Origin: CAWFKS01 sp963816435
Lineage (GTDB): Bacteria; Pseudomonadota; Alphaproteobacteria; Rhizobiales; Rhizobiaceae
Assembly (NCBI GenBank): GCA_963816435.1
Contig: CAWFKS010000005.1
Span: 226,959 to 290,958 of the forward strand
DNA: 64,000 nucleotides
Direction: 5' to 3'
Part shown: piece after piece, positions 1 to 9,465 of the stretch
Position numbering within the stretch: the first letter of the stretch is position 1
Layout of the letters: each line of letters opens with the position of its first letter
The notes under the pieces: generated by a model
The model's input: only the letters and a program-made list of their open reading frames with translations
What the model was told of the DNA's origin: nothing
Database searches by the model: none
Translations under genes and position numbers: made by a program

Positions 1-242
1 ACTATCAGATCATCGTCGACATTCGATCGTTCGAGATTCGTCTCGACGGTGGAGCACGCGCCGAAATCGAACTCTACGCACGCATTCTGAACGACCGGAA
101 CGGCGTCATCCGCGCCTCGCGCACGTTCACGGCGACCGCACCCGTCGCCGGGAGCGGCAGCGACGCATTCGTCGCGGCTCTCGACCGCGCTTTTGCGAAG
201 GCGGCCGTCGAGATCGTCGACTGGACCGTTCCACACCTGTAG
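1..242 (+). CDS. PqiC-like ABC transport auxiliary lipoprotein, C-terminal part
   Basis: The window opens inside this gene; the frame starting at base 3 is open to a TAG at 240-242. The visible 79 residues begin YQIIVDIRSFEIRL and end AAVEIVDWTVPHL. They resemble the C-terminal half of the PqiC/LptE-like auxiliary lipoproteins that accompany MlaD/MlaE-type lipid transporters in Rhizobiales: a beta strand containing VDIRSFEI, a paired strand (AEIELYARILND), and a final helix with conserved Trp. Members of this family are outer-membrane lipoproteins handing lipid between membranes. The lipobox and N-terminal half lie outside the window, so assignment rests on the tail only. Confidence 0.6.
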   Translation, partial: YQIIVDIRSFEIRLDGGARAEIELYARILNDRNGVIRASRTFTATAPVAGSGSDAFVAALDRAFAKAAVEIVDWTVPHL

Positions 243-413
243 AGGCCGGACAACAGCCGCCTCTGGTTTCCGGAAACCATGTTCAAGAACAGGTAGATGA
301 AACGCGGCTTTGATTCTGCGTTTGCATGCGCCGGACGTGAGACTTCATGCGGCTTGGCAGCCGCACGCAAGAACTCGACCGGTGTGCCGACTGCTGCAAG
401 CTCGACCGACACG

Positions 414-443
414 AAAAAGGCGGGCCAGAGCCCGCCTTTCTTT
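414..443 (-). terminator. Intrinsic terminator, probably bidirectional
   Basis: A 7-bp GC stem (GGCGGGC at 419-425, GCCCGCC at 430-436) with a CAGA loop is flanked by AAAAA on the left and TTTCTTT on the right. On the minus strand it sits just downstream of the stop codon of the giant coiled-coil gene (472) and is followed by a run of five T. On the plus strand it could also end transcripts coming from the lipoprotein gene. The 170 bases between 243 and 413 show no other recognisable feature. Confidence 0.85.
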
Positions 444-471
444 ACCGGAATTCGCCTGGTAATGGAGGACG

Positions 472-3400
472 TCAGCGAAGCCTTCCGCTGGCATGCGCCA
501 GCATCGTGTAGACCTTGCCGGTGTCGGAAGACAGGTAGGTCTCCACCATCATATTGTCGCGATCGTTGCGCGAGACGTCCTCGAGCAGCTTTTCGAAGTC
601 CCGGCAGTAGCGGTCGACGGCGGTGCGGAACTCGCCGTCCGACTGGTACTTGCGGCGGATCTCGTCGAACGTCTGCTGGCCCTTCAGCGTGTAGAGACGG
701 CGCGTGAAGACGTTGCGCTCGCCGCGGCGATAGCGATCCCACAGCTCGATCGCTGCGTCGTGGTCGATGGCGCGGGCGATGTCGACCGACAGCGAGTTCA
801 GCGATTCCACGACGTGCAGCGGAGAGCGCTCCGCCTGGCGCGGCGCCTCGTGATCGTGGGCCGGAGCGGCCTCGTCCTCGCGCGAAGCACCCCGCAGGAG
901 GTCGTGGACCCAACCGCCGCCCTGCGACTGGTCCGGAGCCTGCTCGCGCTGCGGCGCGGCCGGACGGCGCGGTGCCTGCGGGGCAGGGCCTGCGGCCACC
1001 GGTTCTGGCCGGCGCTGCTGTGTCGGCTGCCTGGGGGCGGGGCGTTGCGCGCCCTGTCCACCCTGGCGCGGCGCGCCGGAGTCGCGGGGGCCGGAAACGT
1101 CGAGGTTGCGTCCCGACTTCGCCACGATGTCGGAGAGCTCCTTCAGCGCGTTGATCTGCTCGGTGACGGCGCGACGCATGGCGGAGGTGGACTCCCGCGT
1201 CTCTTCCGGCAATTCGAACACGCCCTTCTTGATCTCCGAACGGGTCTGCTCGAGTTCCGAGCGGATGCTGCCGGCGGTTCGCCGCAGTTCCTCGGTCGCG
1301 TCCGCGAACCGTGAGGTGGCGGCTTCCACTGCCTCGGCAATGGTCGAGCGGATGTTTTCGGTCGACTGCTTGGTGCGGGTTTCCGCCGTCTCCAGCGACC
1401 GACCGACGAGGTCCTCGAACGAATTCATGATCCGCTCGATATCCTCGGACTTCTTGACCAGGCCGATCGACAGCTCCTCAAGCGCCGACTGCCGCTCATC
1501 CAGGGTGGAGGCGAGGTTGGTCTGCGCCGAGCCGATGAGGTCGGATGCCGTGGTGAGGACGCGGCTGTGCTCGTCCAGCCGGCTGGCGATCGCCGCGATG
1601 TCCTTGAAGGTGCGCGAGGACAGTTCCGTCAGCCTGGTGGCGTTGGAATCGACCAGCCGCGCCGAGCTGGCGAAGGACTGTGCGGCCTTTTCGGTCGTGG
1701 CGGCAAAGTTGTCGGTCGTGTCCGACAGCTTCTCGTCGATCCCGGAAAGGTTGGCGGCGGCGGCCTGGATGAGCTCGCGCAGCCTGCCGTTGTTGGCCGA
1801 CAGCTTGTCGATAAGGGCGGTGACGCCTTCCGACAGGCTGTTGCTTGCCGCGTCAACGGCCGTGAGCGTCTCGGCCGTCCGCGTGGCGAGCGCATTGACG
1901 AGCTGATCGCTCTGCGCACGCAGGCGTTCGGAAGCCTGGCTGGTCGCTTCCTCGAGCTTGTTCTGCAGTTCATCGCCGCTCTGTGCGAGCTGGTCGACCA
2001 GCGGCCGCGCCGTCTCGTTGAGGATGCGCGAGATCTCCGAGGAACGAGCCGCCAGCATGGCGTTGAGCTCCCGGGTGCGTTCGCCGATCGTGCGGGCGGC
2101 TTCGTCGGTGCGCTGACCGATGTGCTGGTTGACCGCGGTGAACGTGTCGGCGATCGAGTTGGCGCGCGCCACGAGCTGGGCTTCCGTCTGCGCCACATGC
2201 TCGTGCAGCCGTTCGCCGATGAACTCGGCGCCCTTGCCGAGGCGGGCCTCCGCATCGCTGATCTCGTGATCGATGCGCACGACGACGTTGCGCGCGCCTT
2301 CGCCCAGCCGCTGATCGACACCGTCAAGCGTCTCCGCGATGGCGCGGGCTCGGGCGTCGAGCTCGGCCGAGGTCTGATGCGTGCGGGCGATGATGCGCTG
2401 GTCCGCGTTCTCGAACGCGGCGGCCAGTTCGCCGGTCCTGGCGGCGATGCGCTTGTCGCTGTCGTCGAATGCGCCGGCGATCACCTCGGCCCGCGCCGTC
2501 AGCGATTCGGCCGTGTGCTCCACACGCTCGGCCAGCAGGCGCTCGCCTTCGCTGAAGGAGTTCAGCATCTGGGTGGCCCGTTCCACCAGCTGGCGCGACA
2601 GCTGGTCGGCTCGCTTGGTGATGTTCTTCTCGCTCTCCTCGAATGAACCGGCGATTTCGGAACTGCGCTCGACGAGGCTCTGCGCCGTCTGTTCGAGCCG
2701 CTCGTTGAGGGCGGCCGACGTGTACTCGATGCGCTCGGACAGTGCCTTGCCGGTCTGGCTGGTGCGCTCCAGGACGCGATCCTGGCTCTGCTCGAAGGCG
2801 CCGGAGATCTCCGCGGCACGCGCGCTCAGCGCCTGGCCCATCTTCTCGGCGCGCTCCAGCACGCTCCGTTCGCTCTGCGCAAAGGACCCGGCGATCTGTT
2901 CCGCGCGGGCGCTGAGCGCCTGACCCATCTGCTCGGCCCGTTCGATCGTGCGCTGCTCGCTTTCGGCGAAGGCGTTGGCGATGTCCGCGGCCCGCGCGCT
3001 GAGCGCCTGCCCGGTCTGCTCGGCACGTTCGATCGTGCGCTGCTCGCTTTCGGCGAAGGCGTTGGCGATGTCGGCGGCCCGTCCCGGTCAGCACCTGGCT
3101 CGTCTGCTCCGCGCGCTGCAGCGTCCGCTGCTCGCTCTCGGCGAAGGTATTGGCGATCTCGGCCGCACGGGCGCTGAGTGCCTGTCCCGTCTGCTCGGCA
3201 CGCTCGATCGTGCGCTGTTCGCTCTGTGCGAACGCGTCGGCGATTTCGTTGGCGCGCTCGCGCAGGCTGAGGCCGGTTTGCTCGGCGCGCTCGATCACGC
3301 GCTGCTCGCTCTCCTCGAATGCGGCCGCGATGGCCGCGGTGCGTTCGGCGAGCATGTGCGAGGTGAGTTCGGTGCGTGCGGCGATGCGCTCGTCGGCGTT

Positions 3401-6400
3401 CGTGACGGCGCGTTCTGCCTCTTCGCCGATCGAGGAGGTGATCTCCAGGACCTTTTCCCGCAGCGAACCGGCGACCACGGTCGCGGTGCCTTCCAGGACC
3501 TTGCGCACGTTGTCTACGCCGGCGCTGAGAGCCTTGCGCATCGTCTCGGTGCGTTCTTCGATCACGCCGGTCTGGCGCGTGAATGCCTCGTCGATCTTGC
3601 CGACGTCGATGTCGAGCGCGTTGGTCAGGTCGGCCTGGCGCTCGGTGATCGTGCGCACGTGCTCGGTGATCGTGCTGTCGATTTCCTGCCTGACGGCGGC
3701 CAGGCGGTCCATGTCCTCTTCGAGGGCGCGCGTCATGTAGCCACGGCCTTCGACCAGCTTGTCGGCGTGCTTCTCGACTGCCTGGTCGATTTCGGCGCGT
3801 ACGGCCGCGAGCCGCTCGAGATCCTGCTCCAGCGCCCGCGTCACGCTGTTGCGGTCGGCCAGCGCCTTGTCGGTGTGGGCCTGAATGGCGGCATCGATCT
3901 CGCCGCGGGCGGCGGCGATCCTGCCGAGGTCGTCTTCCAATGCCCGGCGCATCAGTTCACGTCCAGAGGAGAGCTTCTCCACGTGACTCTGCACGGCCGA
4001 ATCGATGCTGGCGCGCGACTCCGAAAGCCGCTTCAGGTCGGCTTCCAGCGCTTCGGCGATTTGGTCGCGTCCTGCAACCAGGCGATCGACGAAATCCTTG
4101 GCGCGACCGTCCAACGCCTGCAACCCGCCGTCGAACGCGTTGCTGATCTCCTCGCGGCTCGAGGCGAGTCGCTCGGCTATCTTGTTGGTGCGGCCGTCGA
4201 TGATTTCAATGTCGGCCTCGAGCGCTTCGCTGAGCTTCTTCCGGTTGGCGGCGACACGTTCAGCCAGCTCGTTGCCACGACCTTCCAGAGCCTGTAACCC
4301 GGTGTCGAACGCCTCGGCGATCTTGTCGCGATTGGCGTTGACCCGGTCGGTGATCTGGCTGCTGCGGCTGTCGATGACATGGAGATCGGACTCCAGTGCC
4401 TCGCTCAGCATCTGGCGATTTGCGGCGAGCCGCTCCGCCATCACGTTGCCGCGATCTTCCATCGCGTGCAGGCCGGTTTCAGGGGAAGACCTCCGCAATT
4501 CTTTCACGGTTGGCGTCGAGCCGCTGCGCAATCTGGTTGGTACGGCCGTCGATCAGTTCTAGATCGGCGGCGAGGGCATCGCTCAGCTTTTGGCGGTTTG
4601 CCGCCACGCGCTCGGCGAGCTCGTTGCCGCGTCCCTCCAGAGCCTCGAGGCCCGTATCGAAGGCTTCGGTGATCTTGTCGCGGTTGGCGAGCAGGCGGTC
4701 GGCAACCTGGCTGGTGCGCCCGTCGATCATCTGCAGGTCGGCTTCCAGCGCGTCGCTCAGCATCTTGCGGTTGGCGGCGAGCTGCTGGGAGAGTTCCTTG
4801 CCGCGCCCCTCGAGCGCCTGGATGCCCGTCTCGAAGACGTTGGAGATTTCGTCGCGGTTTGCCGAAAGGCGAATGGCGATCTCGTTCGCGCGGCCGTCGA
4901 TCACGTGCAGGTCCGATTTCGAGCGCATCGCTCAACGTCTTGCGATTCGCGGTCAGCTGCTGGCCGAATTCGCGGCCGTGCATCTCCAGCATCTGCGACG
5001 TCGAGGTGACGAGGTCGGAAAGATCGGCGCCGATCTTCGACTTGCCCTCCTCGATGAGCCCGGTGAGGCTGTCCTTGCCCTGCGAGAAGGTGGTGGCGAT
5101 TTCGCGCGCCCGCTCCACCAGCGTCTCGTTGATCTGGCGAGCGCGTGCCTCGAGCGCGGTGTTCAGCTTCTGCGCCCCGGTGTCGAGCGCTTCGGCGCGC
5201 GTCTGGAACTCGCTGATGAGCGACTGGCCGCGCTCGGCGAGCGTCCTTTCGATGTCGCCGAGCCGCGAATCGAATTCGTGTGCCAGAGTCTGCGTCTGGT
5301 TGCCCAGCACCGAGACCATTCCGGAGGTTCGTTCCTCCATCATGTCGGACAGCGAGCGCACGGCGACGTCGGTGGTCTCCGTAAGTCGCGCGATGCGCGT
5401 GTCGAGCAGGCTGGCGAACGCCTCGCCGGACGTGGAAATGCGGTCCGAGATGACGTCGAGCCGTTGGTCGAAAGCGTCGTACATGGACGAGCCGCTTTCG
5501 TTGATGCGGTCTACCAGCGCGTCGCCCGCCTGCGAGATCGTCAGCGAAAGCTGCGAGGAAGACTTCATGATATTGTCGCGGATGATATCGCTGGCCGAGC
5601 CCAGCTCGTCGCGCAGCGCCTCGTGTGCGCCGGAAATCGAGGCGCGCACGCGTTCTGCGTGGGTGACGACCGCCTCGCGCTCGGATCCAAGGCCGTCGAC
5701 GAGCGCACGGATACGCGACTCATTCTCCGAGTAGGCGCGCTCGAGTTCGTTGACCTCGCCATGGACCAGCGTTTCCAGTTCCACGGCGCGGGCGAGGGTG
5801 CGTTCAATGCCTTCGCCCATGGCCTGGACTTCGCGGCGCACCGCCTGTCCGACGGTCATTACGCGGTCCTGGGCGAGATGCTCCGGCTCTGCCAGCCGCA
5901 TCGCGACCTCGGCCATGGAGCGTGCCGCAAGCCGCATTTCCTGCGCGCGACGCACCATCACCGCGAAGCCCCAGAACAGCAGGACGGGCACGAAAATGCC
6001 GACCGCGAACATGATCGCGTAAGGCGCGTCCAGCAGCTCGTTGACGCTGCGGATTTCCCAGATGCCCGGACCATAGAGCATGTCGGCCAGCACGACGCCG
6101 CCGCCGATCCAGGCCAGCGAAAGCAGCGCGACCATCCAGTAGACCGTGCGCGGCGCACGGCGGTTCAGCGACTGGAGCGCGCTGCGATAGTCCTTCTGAC
6201 GATCGTCGTTTGCGGCCGGAGGCAGGGGGGCGGCTGTCGGGCGTGTGGGTTCAACCGGACGAAGCTCCGATTGGCTGTGGTTGGCTGCGGCCGTCTTTTC
6301 GGTGCGCTTCTGAGCGGCCTCTGCCCGTGGCGCTGTCTCCACCGTGCCGCGTCCCTCGCGCACCAGTTCGTCGGCTGCCTTGGAGATCTGCTCTTCCAGA

Positions 6401-6528
6401 TCGTGCATGGATGCGGCGATGTCGAGCTCGTCCGATTCGTCCATGTTGAGGTCTATGTCGAGGGCTTCCTCAAGCTCCCGCGCCATATCGCTGTCGAGGT
6501 TTTTGCTCGTCGACGCATTGCGTGCCAT
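472..6528 (-). CDS. gpr: Giant membrane-anchored coiled-coil protein, GPR/RgsE-type polar growth protein (three frameshifts)
   Basis: Read as one gene of about 2017 residues. It has an acidic, Pro/Ala-rich N terminus (about 130 residues), two membrane segments near residues 130-200 (around WMVALLSLAWIGGGVVLA and FAVGIFVPVLLFWGFAVMV), then some 1500 residues of helical repeats with a 29-residue period (type IERAEQTGQALSARAAEIAN) or its 58-residue double (type MIDGRTSQVADRLLANRDKI). A Pro/Gln-rich linker and a compact C-terminal domain of about 120 residues follow. Size, N-terminal membrane anchor, apolipoprotein-like repeats and an upstream neighbourhood leading to cckA match the Growth Pole Ring protein of Agrobacterium (RgsE in Sinorhizobium), which organises unipolar growth. 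Three single-base insertions break the frame near 3084 (CCC), 4482 (GGGG) and 4917 (TTT); removing one base at each restores one continuous frame. Start is ATG at 6528. Identification is from architecture, not alignment. Confidence 0.8.
2941..3078. repeat. 87-bp near-identical direct repeats inside the coiled-coil gene
   Basis: The sequence starting TTCGATCGTGCGCTGCTCGC at 2941 recurs at 3028, an offset of exactly 87 bases, which is 29 codons. More diverged copies continue on both sides (about 2700-3330). They encode the 29-residue helical repeat of the giant protein. The nucleotide identity between adjacent copies is far higher than between distant ones, which suggests recent duplication or gene conversion. 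One of the frameshifts (near 3084) lies at the edge of this block. Confidence 0.85.
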
Positions 6529-6788
6529 GCCGCTCTACCCTGTACAATTGGCGCGGAAGCACCGTTGCCGGCCCCCCGTGTCCGCGCGGAGACATATTTG
6601 GTCGTCCGTATCGTAGTGGCACAGACCGGTAAAGGGAACATTGATTTCGGCGCATGCGTAAAACTTTAAACATAAGGTTAACGCCTTGAAGTGCCGTGCA
6701 TATAATGTACCGGCAGCCTTGCCCGTTAACGCCTTGTCCACGCCGGCCGCCCTAGGCTCCCTGTGACGGAAGTGCCAGGGGACCGGAC
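6529..6788. promoter_or_regulatory. Divergent promoter region between gpr-like gene and Hpt gene
   Basis: This 260-base gap separates two divergently read genes, so it must hold both promoters. It contains a locally AT-rich stretch around 6655-6730 with two GTTAACGCC copies (6677-6685 and 6725-6733) flanking a TATAATG (6700-6706). The repeated 9-mer could be a binding site but I recognise no known regulator motif. Confidence 0.4.
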
Positions 6789-7161
6789 ATGGAATCGAAC
6801 GCACAGTCATTCGCCTTCTCGCGGCCGGGCGGGGAGCGATGCGGCGACACGCACTCGCGGCCGATAAATCTCGTCTATCTTGCCCGCCAGACGCTCGGCG
6901 ACAGGGCGGATCGAGGAGGAGGTGCTGGCGCTTTTCGCCCAGCAGGTCGCCGTGGCGAGGGAACGGCTTGTTGCGGCCGAGCCTGCCGAGCGCGGGCGCC
7001 TGGCCCACACGCTCAAAGGGTCGGCGCGAAGCGTCGGGGCATTTCCGATCGCCGATTGCGCCGCCCTGATCGAGACCTCGCCGTGGGACGAAGAACGCAT
7101 CGGCCAACTCGCCGTGCTCATCGACGAAGTTCGGGATTACATCGCCGCGATAAGCCGCTGA
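6789..7161 (+). CDS. Hpt-domain phosphotransfer protein (one frameshift)
   Basis: A 123-residue protein after removing one extra G near 6905 (GCGGATCGAG should read GCGATCGAG). The core is the four-helix histidine phosphotransfer fold; the phosphorylatable His lies in the AHTLKGSARSVGAF motif, the diagnostic HxLKGxA/S signature. Hpt proteins relay phosphate from a hybrid kinase receiver to a response regulator in the cytoplasm. It is an orphan, with no kinase or regulator next to it, and is divergent from the polar-growth gene. The Caulobacter-type relay uses ChpT rather than this class, so the partner is unknown; the hybrid kinase CckA lies 11 kb away. The ATG at 6789 is chosen because the conserved stretch NLVYLARQTLGDRAIEEE is in frame with it. 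Confidence 0.8.
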
Positions 7162-7267
7162 CGAGCGCCGAACCGGTGCGCCGGCTGCCGGCGTGCGATT
7201 GACAAGGCCGCCGGAGTGATTATCTGGCGTCCCAAGCTCCAGTTTGATCTCTCCCGGCAGGCGGTTC

Positions 7268-7588
7268 ATGACCAAGATCACCTATGTGGCCTTCGACGGC
7301 GCGCGCTTCGAAGTCGAGGCGGAAAACGGCTCGACCGTCATGGAAAACGCCATCCGCAACGCGGTGCCCGGCATCGAGGCGGAATGCGGCGGCGCCTGCG
7401 CCTGCGCGACGTGCCACGTCTACGTCGAGGAGGAGTGGTCGGACGTCGTCGGGCCGCCCAACCCGATGGAGGAGGACATGCTCGACTTCGCCTACGACGT
7501 GCGGCCGACGTCGCGCCTGTCCTGCCAGATCAAGGTGAGCGACGAACTCGACGGCCTGGTCGTGCAGGTTCCCGAGCGGCAGGGCTGA
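7268..7588 (+). CDS. [2Fe-2S] ferredoxin
   Basis: A 106-residue adrenodoxin-type ferredoxin. Cluster ligands are visible in ECGGACACATCHVY (Cys-x5-Cys-x2-Cys), with the fourth Cys in RLSCQIKVSDEL. The start MTKITYVAFDGARFEVEA is preferred over an upstream in-frame ATG at 7244 because the family begins at this beta strand. It acts as a one-electron carrier in the cytoplasm. The ferredoxin-NADP reductase gene follows 117 bases downstream on the same strand, which makes an NAD(P)H-reductase-ferredoxin pair the simplest reading; a role in Fe-S assembly or in feeding a monooxygenase cannot be excluded. Confidence 0.9.
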   Translation: MTKITYVAFDGARFEVEAENGSTVMENAIRNAVPGIEAECGGACACATCHVYVEEEWSDVVGPPNPMEEDMLDFAYDVRPTSRLSCQIKVSDELDGLVVQVPERQG

Positions 7589-7705
7589 CCAAGGCCGGGC
7601 GCGCCAGCACACGTCGCTTCTCGCGGTTTCCCTCGGCGGCGCAGATTGCTATGCGTGGCCGCCGTTCGGGCGACGGCAGCGCGTTTCCACAAAATGGGGT
7701 AAAAA

Positions 7706-8734
7706 ATGGCAGAGACGATCAAGACCGACGTCGTCATCATCGGGGCGGGGCCTGTCGGCCTCTTCGCCGTGTTCGAGCTCGGTCTGCTCGATCTCAAATG
7801 CCACCTCATCGACATCCTCGACCGCCCGGGCGGCCAGTGCGCCGAACTCTATCCGGAAAAGCCGATCTACGACATTCCGGCATGGCCGACCATCGGCGCC
7901 CAGGAACTGGTCGACAAGCTGATGGAGCAGATCAGCCCCTTCCACCCGCAGTTCACCTACAACCGCATGGTTTCGAGCCTGCAGAAGCTGGAAGACGGCA
8001 GCTTCCGCCTGACCACCGACGAGGGCGAGGTTTTCGAGGCGAAGGTGGTGGTGATCGCGGCAGGTGGCGGCTCGTTCCAGCCGAAGCGGCCGCCGATCCC
8101 CGGCATCGAGCAGTTCGAGCCCGAGAGCGTGCGCTATTCGGTGCGCCGCATGGAGGATTTTCGCGGGCATGACCTGCTGATCGTCGGCGGCGGCAATTCG
8201 GCGCTCGACTGGACGCTCAACCTGCAGCCGATCGCCAACAGCCTGACGCTGGTCCATCGCCGCCCCGAATTCCGCGCCGCGCCCGACAGCGTCAACAAGA
8301 TGCTGGCCCTGCGCGACGACGGGCAAGCTCAGCCTTCCAGGTCGGCCAGGTGACGGGGCTGAAGGGGGAGGGCGGCGTCCTTGGAGGGTGCCACGGTGAA
8401 GGGGCCGGACGGCGAGGTGGAGGTGGCCTGCACGCGCATGCTTCCCTTCTTCGGCCTGACGATGAAGCTCGGGCCGATCGCCGAGTGGGGCCTCAACCTG
8501 CACGAAAACCTGATCCCGGTGGATACCGAGAAGTTCGAGACGTCGACGCCGGGCGTCTTCGCCATCGGCGACATCAACACCTATCCCGGCAAGCTGAAGC
8601 TGATCCTGTCCGGCTTCCACGAAGCGGCGCTGATGGCGCAGGCAGCCAAGCGCATCGTCGATCCGGGCGAACGCGTGGTGTTCCAGTACACCACCTCCTC
8701 GACCAGCCTGCAGAAGAAGCTCGGCGTGGCGTGA
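7706..8734 (+). CDS. Ferredoxin/flavodoxin-NADP+ reductase, thioredoxin-reductase-like (three insertions)
   Basis: About 341 residues when repaired. The N terminus has the FAD-binding VVIIGAGPVGLFAVFELGLL dinucleotide fold, then a second nucleotide site LLIVGGGNSALDWTLNL for NADPH, and a C-terminal FAIGDINTYPGKLKLIL segment that closes over FAD. There is no CxxC redox pair, which separates it from true thioredoxin reductases and places it in the TrxR-like FNR group (Bacillus YumC type). Three single-base insertions lie within 60 bases: near 8322 (GGG), 8333 (CC) and 8381 (TT). Together they add one codon and return to the original frame, but a TGA at 8351-8353 truncates the uncorrected reading at 215 residues. 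Confidence 0.9.
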
Positions 8735-8741
8735 TCGCGGA

Positions 8742-9353
8742 TCAGCCTGGAATACGGCCTTCCTCGATCTGCTGCATCCGGTAGCGCAGCAGCCGCATGA
8801 TGCGGCTTTCGAAATTGATTCCCTCGATCCGGTCGAACTCGTCCTGCGCGCGGTCGTGCTTTGCCAGAATCTGCTGCGTCACCTCCTTCGCCTTTGCCGC
8901 CACGAGGTCGCAGTCCTTCTTCGGATAGATGGCGTTGAGCGCGTTCTCCAGCTCGCGTGCGTGATTTTTGGCGATCACGACGTGGCTTTCCTCGTGCCGC
9001 TTGATGTCGGCGGACAGCGTGTCCCAGATCAGCCTCGTATCGGGATCGGCATGCCGGCGCTGGCGCCAGCGCGGAAGCGTCATGCGCACCTTCAGGATCA
9101 CGTGCGCGTTTGCCACGCGACAGCGCCCGTTCTTCTCGCCGTAGGAGATCTTGGTGTTGAACTCCATGCGGGTCGCGCCCGGGTGGCGTGCTCCCTCGCC
9201 GTGGAGTTGCGGCCCGTGCTTCTGCAACTCCTTGTCGATGTCCTCGAGCGTGCGCCCGTGGATCGAGTAATAGGCATAGCTCTTGGAAAGGGTGATGGCG
9301 TGGGCCGGCAGCGGCAGCGCGAGGACGGCGAGGAGGGCGAAGAGGCGGATCAT
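8742..9353 (-). CDS. Secreted DUF922-type putative Zn-dependent protease
   Basis: 203 residues with a clear signal peptide (MIRLFALLAVLALPLPAHA). The central motif IKRHEESHVVIAKNHAREL contains HEESH, an exact HEXXH zinc-metalloprotease signature. Conserved Cys residues (GRCRVANA, KKDCDL) may form a periplasmic disulfide. This fits the DUF922 family, annotated as predicted secreted zinc-dependent proteases of unknown substrate. It is convergent with the reductase gene (gap of 7 bases) and reads away from folP, so it is likely a single-gene unit. Confidence 0.75.
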   Translation of the reverse strand: MIRLFALLAVLALPLPAHAITLSKSYAYYSIHGRTLEDIDKELQKHGPQLHGEGARHPGATRMEFNTKISYGEKNGRCRVANAHVILKVRMTLPRWRQRRHADPDTRLIWDTLSADIKRHEESHVVIAKNHARELENALNAIYPKKDCDLVAAKAKEVTQQILAKHDRAQDEFDRIEGINFESRIMRLLRYRMQQIEEGRIPG

Positions 9354-9465
9354 CCGCGAATGATTGCGTCACTCCCCGGGCTTGCGCAATCGAAATCGGT
9401 GCGCCATGTCGGCGCGGTCGAACCGGCGTCTCGACGACCGGGGCATAGCCTGACCCGGCCGGAGC

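Noticed and set aside
2700..3330. Regular 87-bp repeats considered as a CRISPR array
   Set aside because: Units are contiguous and coding with no unique spacers; they encode a 29-residue helical repeat.
2948..6669. Long plus-strand open frames (449 and 757 codons) opposite the giant coiled-coil gene
   Set aside because: They are antisense shadows of a repetitive GC-rich gene, with low-complexity Arg/Ala/Leu composition, no ribosome sites and no recognisable domains.
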